NCBI RefSeq assembly: GCF_009734445.1
Contig: NZ_CP046457.1
Coordinates: forward strand, 1,043,501 to 1,107,500
Direction: 5' to 3'
DNA from: Candidatus Syntrophocurvum alkaliphilum
Lineage (GTDB): Bacteria; Bacillota; Syntrophomonadia; Syntrophomonadales; Syntrophomonadaceae
Length of the DNA stretch: 64,000 nucleotides
Every line of letters starts with the position of its first letter. The first letter of the stretch is position 1. The translations under genes and the position numbers were made by a program. This document shows positions 16,883 to 25,710 of the stretch, piece after piece. The notes beneath the pieces were generated by a model. It saw only the letters and a program-made list of their open reading frames with translations, did no database searches and had not been told where the DNA came from.

Positions 16883-17488
16883 TTATACAGGCCCTAACAT
16901 AACAGGCTGAATCTGTTTTCCTCGTAAGGCACATACAATCGTGTCAATTAATCTATCTAAATCCGCTACCACAGAATTTGCTTTTCCTACTGGGTCATCT
17001 TGTCTAAATGGTACAAAATATATATTTTTCATATTTAATAATAGCCCTATATTTTTAGCGTTTATTGATAAAGCATCATTTGTAGAAACAGCAACAACTA
17101 CTGGTCTTTGATTTCTCAATTGTGCCTTTGCTGCCATTAAAGCAGGAGTATCAACTATGCCATTTGCTAATTTGCCAATTGTATTGCCTGTGGCTGGAAC
17201 AATGACAACAATATCAAGAAACTTTTGTGGGCCTATAGGTTCTGCACCAACAATAGTATTAATAATTGGTTTCTTAGTTATATTACCAAGAGCACTCTTT
17301 AGGTCCTTCACTTTATAGAAGCGATTATCAACTTTATCAACTGTATTTGATAGAATTGGGTAAATTTCTGCACCTTCTTTTTTTAAAGCATCAAGCTGAA
17401 TTAACGCATCATCTATAGTACAGTGAGAACCAGTTAAAACAACACCTACTTTTACACCTTTCAACCGAATTTCTTGTACTTCTTGCAC
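16883..17488 (-). CDS. spoVFB: Dipicolinate synthase subunit B
   Basis: Flavoprotein-fold subunit of the mother-cell dipicolinate synthase. With SpoVFA it oxidises dihydrodipicolinate to dipicolinic acid for the spore core. It has LKGVKVGVVLTGSHCT at the N-terminus and PATGNTIGKLANGI in the flavoprotein-like core. 201 residues is normal. The GTG start follows GGAGG. It is 15 nt downstream of spoVFA, so the pair forms one transcription unit. Confidence 0.95.
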   Translation of the reverse strand: MQEVQEIRLKGVKVGVVLTGSHCTIDDALIQLDALKKEGAEIYPILSNTVDKVDNRFYKVKDLKSALGNITKKPIINTIVGAEPIGPQKFLDIVVIVPATGNTIGKLANGIVDTPALMAAKAQLRNQRPVVVAVSTNDALSINAKNIGLLLNMKNIYFVPFRQDDPVGKANSVVADLDRLIDTIVCALRGKQIQPVMLGPV

Positions 17489-17503
17489 TTTAGCACCTCC
17501 TTG

Positions 17504-18418
17504 CTAACCAAAAAGCAAGTTACCTTTAGAATCGGCGAGTTCATTAATTATTAATCTTGGTATAACATTAGCCAAAATTTTACCTGCTGTAGTTGGTGCT
17601 ACTTTTCCTGGTAGCCCTGGAGCAAGAATTGCCTTAAGGCCATATGAGTTTGCTGCTTCAAAATCAGTACCCCCTGGTTGTGCTGCTAAATCTATTATCA
17701 CAGCATCAGGATTACAGTATTTAAGTGTAGACTTATCAAGCATCATTGCAGGAACAGTATTATAAATAATATCACTATTATTTGTAATCTCTTTAAGATG
17801 ATCATAATCAGCTATTTTCAACCCCATCTCATAAGCCCTTGCAAGTTGACCTTGATTTCTTGCAACAGCAGTAACTTCGGCTCCTAATGCTTTTAAACTT
17901 CTAGCTAAGGTCACAGCAACTCGACCAAACCCTATAACACAAATATTACTTCCATGTATAGTGATTGGTGTTTGCTCCATAGCTATTTGTATTGCACCTT
18001 CTGCTGTGGGTATTGAATTTAGTATAGCTAAATCATCCATCTCAATAATTTCTAAAAGTTTAAACCCATATTTTTCAGACCATTCCTTAAGGTATTCTCT
18101 TGCAGATCCTATAATAACTAAATTATTTGGACCAAGATTAGCAATACCTTGTTCAGTTAATTTAAGTTGATTCTCTGCAAATACTGCTCGAATAACACCT
18201 TCTGTATTAGTTCCTGGCAAAGGCAATATTACTGCCTCAGCACTTTTTAGTGCTTCATTAACACTATCTACTACAAATGCACCATGGCAAACCCTATCTT
18301 TAGGAAAACCAGTTACAGTTACAGTAGCTCCCATTGTCACAAGTTCTGAAATTAATATTAATTCTCTCTCATCTCCTCCAATAACAGATATTTTAAGTCC
18401 TGAAAGTGCTGAACTCAC
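17504..18418 (-). CDS. spoVFA: Dipicolinate synthase subunit A
   Basis: NAD(P)-binding subunit of dipicolinate synthase (DpaA), acting in the mother cell late in sporulation. The first half is a DpaA N-terminal domain (SVIGGDERELILISEL). The second half is a Rossmann fold with CVIGFGRVAVTLARSLKALGA. 304 residues is as expected. The GTG start at 18418 is supported by AAAGGGGG 7 nt upstream. A sigma-K-like promoter lies about 50-80 nt upstream (separate entry), consistent with sporulation control independent of dapB. Confidence 0.95.
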   Translation of the reverse strand: MSSALSGLKISVIGGDERELILISELVTMGATVTVTGFPKDRVCHGAFVVDSVNEALKSAEAVILPLPGTNTEGVIRAVFAENQLKLTEQGIANLGPNNLVIIGSAREYLKEWSEKYGFKLLEIIEMDDLAILNSIPTAEGAIQIAMEQTPITIHGSNICVIGFGRVAVTLARSLKALGAEVTAVARNQGQLARAYEMGLKIADYDHLKEITNNSDIIYNTVPAMMLDKSTLKYCNPDAVIIDLAAQPGGTDFEAANSYGLKAILAPGLPGKVAPTTAGKILANVIPRLIINELADSKGNLLFG

Positions 18419-18470
18419 CTTTTTACCCCCTTTGGCTTTGGGTTAATTTGTTTATTGCTACAACTAATAG

Positions 18471-18500
18471 CAGTATATGTATTCCTATTGCAAGTGGTGC
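18471..18500 (-). promoter_or_regulatory. Candidate sigma-K promoter of spoVFAB
   Basis: On minus, GCACC at 18500-18496, a 16-nt spacer, then CATATACTG at 18479-18471. This fits the known sigma-K pattern (-35 AC/CACC, -10 CATAnnnTA) with one mismatch at the last base. The predicted leader is about 45 nt. Dipicolinate synthase is a sigma-K target in Bacillus. Confidence 0.5.
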
Positions 18501-18538
18501 CTGTCTAGAATTATAGTTACATATTATTATACAAAAAA

Positions 18539-18566
18539 GAAGATAGATTTTTTTAAACCTATCTTC
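18539..18566 (-). terminator. Terminator after dapB
   Basis: Stem GAAGATAG/CTATCTTC followed by TTTTTT on minus. It insulates dapB from spoVFA. Confidence 0.8.
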
Positions 18567-18673
18567 TATAGTTTATATTTCTAATTGGCACTATAAATTA
18601 TGTTAAATGTAACGTGAATCCATAGAAACAAATTGTTTCACATGACAAAGCAAATAAGCTCTGCTATCCTAAA

Positions 18674-19474
18674 CTACATTATATTTTCTAATCCGTAGAC
18701 TAAGCCTTTAGTTTCAATCATATGTTTAATAGCCATTATAACACCTGGCATAAACCCTACTCTATCATAAGAATCATGCCTTATAGTCAAGCTTTGTCCT
18801 ACACCACCAAATATTACTTCTTGATGTGCTATAAATCCAGGTAATCTTACACTATGTATTCTTACTTGGTTTACATCCCCACCACGAGCTCCAGCAACCT
18901 TTTCAAACTCTTTTGTATTACGAGGCGGACGTTGTTCTCTGTTTTCCGTAATCATTTGAGCCGTTTTTATAGCTGTTCCTGAAGGTGCATCCATTTTTTG
19001 ATCATGGTGTAACTCTATAACCTCTACATCTGAAAAATACTTAGCTGCATCTTTTGCAAATTTCATCATCAAAACTGCCCCTATAGCAAAGTTAGGAATC
19101 ACTGCAACTCCAACTTCCTGCTCTATAGCAAGTTTTTCTAATTGATTTAATTCAACCTCATTTAATCCAGTTGTTCCTACAACACATGTAATTTTATTAC
19201 TTAAAGCTGTTTTAACATTATTGAATACTGCCTGTGGATTTGTAAAATCAACCATCACATCTGGTTTAGTTTTTGCAATTATTCTGTCTAAGTCATTTTC
19301 TAGATTTAAATTTATTTCCTTATTATTTACTATTTCAGAAAAATTTTCTCCTTTTCCTTTTACATCAACAACTCCAACTAAAGATAGTTCATTATCTTCG
19401 TGTACAGCTTTAACAGCTTCCACACCCATTTTCCCTAATGCACCGGTAATTATTACTTTGATTTTTTCTGCCAT
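18674..19474 (-). CDS. dapB: 4-hydroxy-tetrahydrodipicolinate reductase
   Basis: NAD(P)H-dependent reduction of the DapA product in the diaminopimelate pathway. The nucleotide-binding loop ITGALGKMGVEAV, VDFTNPQAV, VGTTGLNE and the catalytic HHDQKMDAPSGTA block are all present. I set the start at ATG 19474 (MAEKIKVIITGA, 266 residues). The in-frame TTG at 19486 directly abuts the GGGAGG and has no spacing. It is separated from spoVFA by a terminator and is probably its own unit. Confidence 0.95.
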   Translation of the reverse strand: MAEKIKVIITGALGKMGVEAVKAVHEDNELSLVGVVDVKGKGENFSEIVNNKEINLNLENDLDRIIAKTKPDVMVDFTNPQAVFNNVKTALSNKITCVVGTTGLNEVELNQLEKLAIEQEVGVAVIPNFAIGAVLMMKFAKDAAKYFSDVEVIELHHDQKMDAPSGTAIKTAQMITENREQRPPRNTKEFEKVAGARGGDVNQVRIHSVRLPGFIAHQEVIFGGVGQSLTIRHDSYDRVGFMPGVIMAIKHMIETKGLVYGLENIM

Positions 19475-19557
19475 TGTTGGTTTCAACCTCCCTAATTATC
19501 TTAAAGTCTAGTTTTATATATTTTGTTGTTATAGTCAAGATTTTACTATAACTTAAT

Positions 19558-19998
19558 TTATTTATTTACTTGTTTGTATAATCTTGCTTGCTCCGTAATA
19601 AATTTAGTTATTTCTTTAACCATTCTTTTTTCAACAAATGTAGTATTAGCTGGCATTTTCAATTGTTTTCTTATAACTTCTATAAAACGATTTGCATAAT
19701 TTATTTCAGATCGTATTATCTCAACTAAATCTTTATTTTTTTCTTGTTCTGTATGACTATAGAATTTTTTAATTTGGTTAATCATCTCACTTTCATTATT
19801 TTTAATAGCAACAATTGCCGCTTGTTCAAATAATTTATGCTTATCTAGATCACAAATTACAAATTTTAAAATTAGATTAAGGCGCTTTATCTCGTCTTTG
19901 TATCTTAGTATATCTCCTGAAATCTCCAACTTTTTATTCTCAATTAAATAAACTTCATTTAGTATATCCTTAAAAAAGGTTGCTATTTTTTCATTCAT
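19558..19998 (-). CDS. Unknown helical protein divergent from rqcH
   Basis: I do not recognise this 146-residue protein. It is Lys/Glu/Ile/Asn-rich and appears almost wholly alpha-helical, with heptad-like stretches (about 15-50 and 85-140). It has no signal peptide, membrane segment or cysteine cluster. The ATG follows GAGGG. It is transcribed divergently from rqcH, and the 137-nt gap holds the rqcH promoter. The upstream overlap of regulatory space is the only functional hint. Confidence 0.65.
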   Translation of the reverse strand: MNEKIATFFKDILNEVYLIENKKLEISGDILRYKDEIKRLNLILKFVICDLDKHKLFEQAAIVAIKNNESEMINQIKKFYSHTEQEKNKDLVEIIRSEINYANRFIEVIRKQLKMPANTTFVEKRMVKEITKFITEQARLYKQVNK

Positions 19999-20080
19999 TA
20001 ATAAACCCTCGTTTTTTTTACGTAGTCATTCTCTCTATATAATATTATAAGTAATGACTTAACAATACTATACAACTTAT

Positions 20081-20110
20081 TTGTCTTAATATTATTACAA
20101 ATGCTATACT
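20081..20110 (+). promoter_or_regulatory. Sigma-A promoter of rqcH
   Basis: TTGTCT, an 18-nt spacer, then TATACT preceded by TGC (extended -10). Transcription would start about 10 nt before the AAGGAGG of rqcH, giving a very short leader. Confidence 0.6.
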
Positions 20111-20135
20111 TTTTCTAATACAAGGAGGAAATTCT

Positions 20136-21926
20136 ATGCCTTTTGATGGAATAACAATTAAAGCTATTACTCATGAACTAAATGCTGATCTTATTGATTC
20201 TAGAATTGATAAAATTTATCAGCCTGAAAAAGATGAGATTATTTTATCTCTTAGAAAACCACGTATTGGTAGTTTTCGACTACTAATATCTACTAATCCC
20301 CAGTGGTCTAGACTTCATATAAGTAGTGAAAAAAAAGTAAACCCTAAAAAAGCCCCAACATTTTGTATGCTTTTACGCAAACATCTAGAAGGCGGCAAAA
20401 TCAAAGAGGTAAAACAACTTGAGTTAGAACGTATAGTTCATATAAGAATAGAAGCCCTAAACGATTTTGGTGAATGGAAAGATAAAACATTAGTTTGCGA
20501 GTTGATGGGCAAGCACTCAAATCTAATACTTATAGATCCAGATAACAATATTATACTAGATGCTATAAATAGATATGGAAGTGATATAAGCTCATACCGT
20601 GAAGTACTTCCAGGAAAAGAATATCTTTTCCCTCCTAGTCAAGGAAAATTAAACCCTTTTATTACTCAATTTGATGTTTTTGCCAAAACTATATGGGAAA
20701 ATCATGCAGAAGCTAAGCTTCCTCAAGCACTTTTTAGAACATTTACTGGAATTAGCCCTTTTTCTGCAAAAGAACTTTGTTTAAATGCAGGACTAGAGAA
20801 TAACACTCCAGTAGAACAATGTGGAGAATTTGAACTATCCAAAATATATAATTATTTAATATCTCTTTTAACTGACATAGACAAAGGAGTTATATATCCA
20901 TGTGTAGTTGAAAATGATAACAAGTTAAATGATTTTGCGCCATTTCAAATCGGAAATAACTGTACAAAATTTGAGTCTATGAATCTTGCTTGTGATTACT
21001 TCTATGCAAATAAATTAGCTCACTTAAAATTAGAATCTACAAAAAGTAATTTGATAAAAAATTTGAAGAGCAATCTTGATAGATTATATAAGAAAGATTT
21101 CTATCAACAAGGAGATTACGAAAAAGCAATAAAAAATGAGAAATACAAAGTCTGGGGAGAGCTTATAACTGCATTTTCCCATCAAATAAAAAAAGGACAA
21201 TCTAAAACCGAATTAGAAAATTTTTATACAGGTAATTATACAACTATAGATCTAGATCCCAGGTATACACCAATAGAAAATGCACAAAGATATTTTAAAA
21301 TTTATAATAAAAGTCAAAAATCTTTAAAACACTTAGAAAAGTTAATGGCTAAAAACAAAAAAGAAATATCATACCTAGAATCAGTAATTCATAATATTTC
21401 ACTTGCAGAAACACATGGTGAAATAGCAGAGATAATTGAAGAGTTAGAAAAAGAAGGTTATGTAAAAGAAAAAAGTAAAGCTAGTAAATCAAGTAAAACA
21501 AGTAAAGCAAAACAAGAAAAAAGCCAACCACGTAAATACCTATCATCTGATAATTATATTATTTATGTGGGCAGAAACAATAGACAAAATGATATTCTTA
21601 CTACTAAAGAAGCAGATAGGTATGACATATGGCTACATGCTAGAAATATTCCAGGTAGTCATGTAATAATAAATTGCAATAAAAAAATTAATAAACTAGA
21701 AGAACTGCCTAATAATACCCTTGAAGAAGCAGCTTCTTTAGCTGCATATTTTAGTAATGCCCAAGATGCAGATAAGGTTGAAATAGACTATACTTTTAGA
21801 TTAAATGTACGCAAACCACCTGGGGCTAAACCAGGTATGGTAACCTATGATAAATTTAAAACTATACTTGTAAATCCACAATCTGAATATAATAAAAAAT
21901 TCATAGTAAACAACCAATCTAATTAA
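20136..21926 (+). CDS. rqcH: Ribosome quality control protein RqcH (NFACT family)
   Basis: Rqc2/NEMF homolog that binds stalled 50S-peptidyl-tRNA complexes and directs C-terminal alanine tailing. It was formerly annotated as a fibronectin-binding protein. The NFACT-N domain begins MPFDGITIKAITHELN. A helix-hairpin and coiled-coil middle follows (about 285-445, including the LKHLEKLMAKNKKEI stretch). A Ser/Lys-rich linker (about 447-468) leads into the C-terminal NFACT-R domain with DRYDIWLHARNIPGSHVII. 596 residues is typical. The ATG has AAGGAGG. It is one of the few plus-strand genes here. Confidence 0.93.
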   Translation: MPFDGITIKAITHELNADLIDSRIDKIYQPEKDEIILSLRKPRIGSFRLLISTNPQWSRLHISSEKKVNPKKAPTFCMLLRKHLEGGKIKEVKQLELERIVHIRIEALNDFGEWKDKTLVCELMGKHSNLILIDPDNNIILDAINRYGSDISSYREVLPGKEYLFPPSQGKLNPFITQFDVFAKTIWENHAEAKLPQALFRTFTGISPFSAKELCLNAGLENNTPVEQCGEFELSKIYNYLISLLTDIDKGVIYPCVVENDNKLNDFAPFQIGNNCTKFESMNLACDYFYANKLAHLKLESTKSNLIKNLKSNLDRLYKKDFYQQGDYEKAIKNEKYKVWGELITAFSHQIKKGQSKTELENFYTGNYTTIDLDPRYTPIENAQRYFKIYNKSQKSLKHLEKLMAKNKKEISYLESVIHNISLAETHGEIAEIIEELEKEGYVKEKSKASKSSKTSKAKQEKSQPRKYLSSDNYIIYVGRNNRQNDILTTKEADRYDIWLHARNIPGSHVIINCNKKINKLEELPNNTLEEAASLAAYFSNAQDADKVEIDYTFRLNVRKPPGAKPGMVTYDKFKTILVNPQSEYNKKFIVNNQSN

Positions 21927-21975
21927 AATCAATAAAAAAGCATATATTACTTATATATCCCATATAACAAAAAAA

Positions 21976-22003
21976 CAGGCTAGAAAAATTAATATCTAGC
22001 CTG
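21976..22003. terminator. Bidirectional terminator between rqcH and the pyrE-side gene
   Basis: Stem CAGGCTAGA/TCTAGCCTG with TTTGATT on plus and TTTTTTTG on minus, placed between convergent genes. Confidence 0.8.
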
Positions 22004-22052
22004 TTTGATTGATTTTATTTCTACTCAAATTATTCGCTTTTAAAATCTAATA

Positions 22053-22115
22053 ATGATATTGTTACAAAAAGTAACTACAACAAACTTAAGGCTGAGTTTA
22101 GCTTTTTGCAGTTAA
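22053..22115 (+). repeat. Minimal MITE-like element, family 1
   Basis: About 63 bp: left end ATTGTTACAAAAAGTAACTAC then AAACTTAAGGCTGAG, joined directly to TTTAGCTTTTTGCAGTTAAAT. These are the two outer ends of the full-length copies at 38157 and 50853 with the whole interior deleted. Confidence 0.75.
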
Positions 22116-22119
22116 ATAA

Positions 22120-22431
22120 TTAATCTGTTGATGATTTTATTATTTCTACTGATCCATCATCATGTTTTTTTACTTCATCATCTTTTTCTAATATATATAC
22201 CTTGTTGTTTTTAGTGTCTATTTCTACATTTCTATTAATTAAAGTATTTACTTCCTTTTCACCAATCAAGGTTCTTATAATAACCCCATTATCGTACATT
22301 TGTATGTATAACTTATTACCATTCCCTTTTTCTATTGTTTCAGAATTAGATCGTTTATATGGTTTTGAAAAAACATATTCATAGCCACCATCTACAAATT
22401 GCATTTCCTTTCCATTTAAAAATGTCTTCAC
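22120..22431 (-). CDS. Unknown small protein at the end of the pyrimidine operon
   Basis: 103 residues, not recognised. Predicted beta-rich, with a charged C-terminal tail (KDDEVKKHDDGSVEIIKSS) and no membrane segment or cysteines. The GTG start is 10 nt after pyrE and follows GGAGGG, so it is likely the last gene of the pyr operon. Nothing in the sequence ties it to pyrimidine synthesis. Confidence 0.65.
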   Translation of the reverse strand: MKTFLNGKEMQFVDGGYEYVFSKPYKRSNSETIEKGNGNKLYIQMYDNGVIIRTLIGEKEVNTLINRNVEIDTKNNKVYILEKDDEVKKHDDGSVEIIKSSTD

Positions 22432-22441
22432 TATTTCCCTC

Positions 22442-23020
22442 CTATGAGCTTCTGCTTCCTGGTTTTATGGCAGGTAATTTGCCTTCTTTACATAAAGGAC
22501 AATTTTCTTCTTCCCAAGATTCAATATTCATAGTTAAAACAGCTTCTTTTTTAACTCCAAAATCAGCTTTACCACCACTTCTATCTACTAATACAGCTAC
22601 ACCAGCTACATTTCCACCTGCTTTTTTAACTACTTCGATAGTCTCTAATACTGATCCACCAGTTGTCACAACATCTTCTACAACCAAAACCCTTTGTCCT
22701 TCTTTTATACTAAAACCTCTACGTAGTGTCATTTCTCCATCTTGTCTTTCACAAAATATACTAGTTATACCAAATTGTCTTGCTACTTCATACCCTACTA
22801 TAATTCCACCCATTGCAGGACCTACTACTAGTTCAATATTATCATTTTTAAATCTCTCAGCTATTTCTATAGCAAGTTTTTCTGTATAGTTTGGATTTTT
22901 CAATACTTGAGCGCACTGCATATATTGATTGCTGTGTCTACCCGAGGTTAGTTTAAAGTGTCCTTCCATTAGGGCACCAGAATCTTCAAATATTTTAATT
23001 ATTTGTTCATGAGTTAACAT
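22442..23020 (-). CDS. pyrE: Orotate phosphoribosyltransferase
   Basis: Joins orotate to PRPP to give OMP. The type I phosphoribosyltransferase PRPP motif VLVVEDVVTTGGSV is present, with KLTSGRHSNQYMQCA for orotate binding. 192 residues is normal. A short C-terminal CPLCKEGKLPA is seen in many clostridial PyrE proteins. The ATG is 6 nt after pyrF. Confidence 0.95.
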   Translation of the reverse strand: MLTHEQIIKIFEDSGALMEGHFKLTSGRHSNQYMQCAQVLKNPNYTEKLAIEIAERFKNDNIELVVGPAMGGIIVGYEVARQFGITSIFCERQDGEMTLRRGFSIKEGQRVLVVEDVVTTGGSVLETIEVVKKAGGNVAGVAVLVDRSGGKADFGVKKEAVLTMNIESWEEENCPLCKEGKLPAIKPGSRSS

Positions 23021-23026
23021 AAAATT

Positions 23027-23746
23027 TTAAGCCTCCAATTCTTCAATTATACTTTGTGCTGCTTCAACTGGGTCTTTTGCCTCTGTAATTGGTCTACCTA
23101 TAACCATATAATCTGCACCCAATTCTAAAGCTTGGCGAGGTGTAGTAATTCTTTTTTGATCATTCTGTTCTGACCAAGATGGACGAATACCTGGTGTTAC
23201 TATTACAAAATCTGACCCACACGCCTTACGAATTATTTCAATCTCCTGAGGAGAGCAAACTACGCCTGTAACTCCTGATTGTTTGGCCATTAAAGCCCAT
23301 TTTTCTACCAATTCAGGTATTTTTAAATCACTAATAAACATTTCTTCTTCCAATTCTTTTTGTGAAATACTTGTTAATACAGTTACTGCAAGTAAAAGTG
23401 GTGAATTTTTGCCTAATTTTTCAGCTTCATTTAAAGTGTCTTTTGCTGCTTGTTCCATCATCTTTTTACCACCAGCAGCATGAATATTAAACATATAACT
23501 GTTTAAACGTGTTAATACCCTAGCTGCAGACCCAACTGTATTAGGTATATCATGAAATTTTAAATCTACAAAAACCTTACCACCTAAGTCATTAATCTCT
23601 TTAACTATATCTGGACCAGTAGTATTAAAAAGCTGCATCCCTACTTTAAAAACTCCTACGTGATCACTCAATTTTCCAACTAATTCTAAGGCTTCATTTT
23701 TAGTATCAACATCAAGTGCTAAAACTATCCTATCTTTAGACTGCAA
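23027..23746 (-). CDS. pyrF: Orotidine 5'-phosphate decarboxylase
   Basis: Converts OMP to UMP, the last step of the pathway. A TIM barrel with the catalytic DLKFHDIPNTVG motif and VTPGIRPSW phosphate-binding loop. I place the start at TTG 23746 (TTG-CAG-TCT), 8 nt from GGAGG. The TTG at 23752 would leave only 2 nt of spacing. This gives 239 residues, the usual size. Confidence 0.94.
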   Translation of the reverse strand: MQSKDRIVLALDVDTKNEALELVGKLSDHVGVFKVGMQLFNTTGPDIVKEINDLGGKVFVDLKFHDIPNTVGSAARVLTRLNSYMFNIHAAGGKKMMEQAAKDTLNEAEKLGKNSPLLLAVTVLTSISQKELEEEMFISDLKIPELVEKWALMAKQSGVTGVVCSPQEIEIIRKACGSDFVIVTPGIRPSWSEQNDQKRITTPRQALELGADYMVIGRPITEAKDPVEAAQSIIEELEA

Positions 23747-23833
23747 ATCCAATTCCTCCTTTTACTGTATTAAATATAATTATAGTATTATTCAATTAAG
23801 CAAGTGAGTCAATGTACAAACAAAAATAAACCC

Positions 23834-23866
23834 GGACATGAGAACAGGTACCTTGTCCTCATGTCC
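23834..23866 (-). terminator. Strong palindrome between pyrD and pyrF
   Basis: Near-perfect inverted repeat: GGACATGAGAACA and TGTCCTCATGTCC around the self-complementary core GGTACC. On minus it is followed by GGGTTTATTTTTG. It could be a partial terminator lowering pyrFE expression, or a REP-like palindrome. It lacks the PyrR-binding loop of the two upstream attenuators. Confidence 0.6.
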
Positions 23867-23878
23867 CAAAAATAAGTT

Positions 23879-24814
23879 TTATCTTTGTACAGCTACACCT
23901 ACTATATCTTCTATTGAAGTTATGCTATTCGCTTCTAAGTAATCTCTTAGTCCTGTTATTATATCTTCAGCAATTTGAGGATTTACAAAGTTTCCTGTAC
24001 CAATAGATATAGCAGAAGAACCAACCATTATAAACTCTAGTGCATCATTTACATTCATTATGCCTCCACCGCCAAGAATCGGTAAGTCTACTTCCTTATA
24101 AACTTGATAAATCATTCTTAATGCAACAGGTTTAATTGCTGGACCCGACAATCCCCCAAATATGTTTCCTAAAACTGGTTTTCTTGTATTTATATCAACT
24201 GCCATACCCATTAATGTGTTTATCATAGATAAGGCATCAGCGCCACCAGCTTCTGCTGCTTTGGCAATTTCTACAATATCAGTAACATTAGGTGATAACT
24301 TTGGTATTACTGGTATAGAGGTTTCAGATTTTACTGCTTTAACTACATCTTTCACTGCTTTAGGATCAGTTCCAAATTGCAATCCTCCTTGTTTTACATT
24401 AGGACATGAAATATTAAGTTCTATTGCGGCTATGCCTTTATGTTTTTCTATTCTTCTAGTTACCTCAGCATATTCTTCTACTATATTTCCTGCAATATTA
24501 GCTATAACTGTAACATTTCTTTCAACTAATTCAGGTAAAAACTCATTTAAAAAAACATCAATACCTGGGTTTTCTAGACCTATGGCATTTAGCATTCCTG
24601 CAGGTGTTTCAAATATTCTCTGTGGTGGGTTACCAGGGCGTGCCTCTAGTGTAGTACCTTTTACTATAATCCCACCAATTTTGCTTATATCTACATAGTC
24701 CTCATATTCTCTACCATAACCAAATGTTCCTGATGCTACAGTTACAGGATTATTTAGTCTAAGCCCCCCTAAGTTAACGATCATTTCAGGGCTTTTGTCC
24801 TCATTTTTTTTCAA
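23879..24814 (-). CDS. pyrD: Dihydroorotate dehydrogenase B, catalytic subunit
   Basis: FMN-containing class 1B enzyme that oxidises dihydroorotate to orotate, passing electrons via PyrK to NAD. The active-site Cys lies in [11 protein letters not shown], and FMN-binding TIM-barrel motifs ([24 protein letters not shown]) are present. 311 residues is normal. The TTG start follows GGAGG with 8 nt spacing. It follows pyrK by 35 nt. Confidence 0.96.
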   Translation of the reverse strand: MKKNEDKSPEMIVNLGGLRLNNPVTVASGTFGYGREYEDYVDISKIGGIIVKGTTLEARPGNPPQRIFETPAGMLNAIGLENPGIDVFLNEFLPELVERNVTVIANIAGNIVEEYAEVTRRIEKHKGIAAIELNISCPNVKQGGLQFGTDPKAVKDVVKAVKSETSIPVIPKLSPNVTDIVEIAKAAEAGGADALSMINTLMGMAVDINTRKPVLGNIFGGLSGPAIKPVALRMIYQVYKEVDLPILGGGGIMNVNDALEFIMVGSSAISIGTGNFVNPQIAEDIITGLRDYLEANSITSIEDIVGVAVQR

Positions 24815-24849
24815 GGTGTTAACCTCCTATCAGAAGTTTAAGATTAAAA

Positions 24850-25638
24850 CTATTTGTTAAGTTCCACTTCATTAATATTAAATACAGGTCCATCTTTACA
24901 AACCTTAACATATAATTCATCTTTACTTTTTAGTTTGCGAGCACATCCTAGACATGCACCTACTCCACAAGCCATATGTTCTTCAAGTGAAACTTCACCA
25001 TCAATATTATTTACCAGAGCATATTTAGCCACTTCTGCCATCATTGGTTCAGGACCACAACAATATATATAATCTATTTCTTTAGGGTTAATTTTTTCCT
25101 TTAAAAAATCAGTAACAAAACCTTTAAATCCAAAACTTCCATCATCAGTTGCTAGGATATATTCAACACCAATTTCTTCTAATTTATTAAAATCAACCAA
25201 ATTGTTTTTTGTGTCTGTTCCATGAAGTACTTGAACATTGCAATTATTATCTTTAAGCACTCTAGCTAAATATACTAATGGAGCAATACCTACTCCACCT
25301 CCAATAAGTAAAGCATTACTTTTTTCTTCTAGTATTTTAAAACCTCTACCGAGTGGGCCCATAACATCTACATATTCTTTTACTTTAGTTCGAGTTAATA
25401 TTTGGGTCCCTTTTCCTACAACTTTATAAAGCAAAGTTATACTACCTAACCTTTTATCTACATCATAAAGGCTTAGTGGTCTTCTTAGTAAAGGATCAAG
25501 CTCATTACCAACTTTAAGGTTGATATATTGACCGGGCTTACATTCATTGGCAATTTCTGGTGCTATGAATTCTAATTCGTACATATCCTTACTAAGTTTC
25601 CTATGCCCTACAACCAATCCATTTGCCAGAGAAGGCAT
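24850..25638 (-). CDS. pyrK: Dihydroorotate dehydrogenase B, electron-transfer subunit
   Basis: FAD and [2Fe-2S] subunit linking PyrD to NAD. The ferredoxin-reductase-like FAD domain has LRRPLSLYDVD, the NAD domain has LLIGGGVGIAPLVYLA, and the C-terminal cluster motif is CGVGACLGC with a distal Cys in VCKDGP. 262 residues is typical. It starts after a 366-nt gap filled by a composite repeat that separates it from carB. Confidence 0.96.
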   Translation of the reverse strand: MPSLANGLVVGHRKLSKDMYELEFIAPEIANECKPGQYINLKVGNELDPLLRRPLSLYDVDKRLGSITLLYKVVGKGTQILTRTKVKEYVDVMGPLGRGFKILEEKSNALLIGGGVGIAPLVYLARVLKDNNCNVQVLHGTDTKNNLVDFNKLEEIGVEYILATDDGSFGFKGFVTDFLKEKINPKEIDYIYCCGPEPMMAEVAKYALVNNIDGEVSLEEHMACGVGACLGCARKLKSKDELYVKVCKDGPVFNINEVELNK

Positions 25639-25710
25639 ATAATTACCCCCATTTATAATTTATTTTTTGCTACTTTATAACTTAAAGTTCAACTATACTC
25701 TCTTACGTTT

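Noticed and set aside
18600..18665. Another MITE copy between dapB and spoVFA
   Set aside because: It shares only short words such as GCAAATAAGCT with the family and no matching termini, so the similarity could be chance.
24162..24698. 178-codon plus-strand frame inside pyrD
   Set aside because: Antisense shadow of a certain gene, with no start signal.
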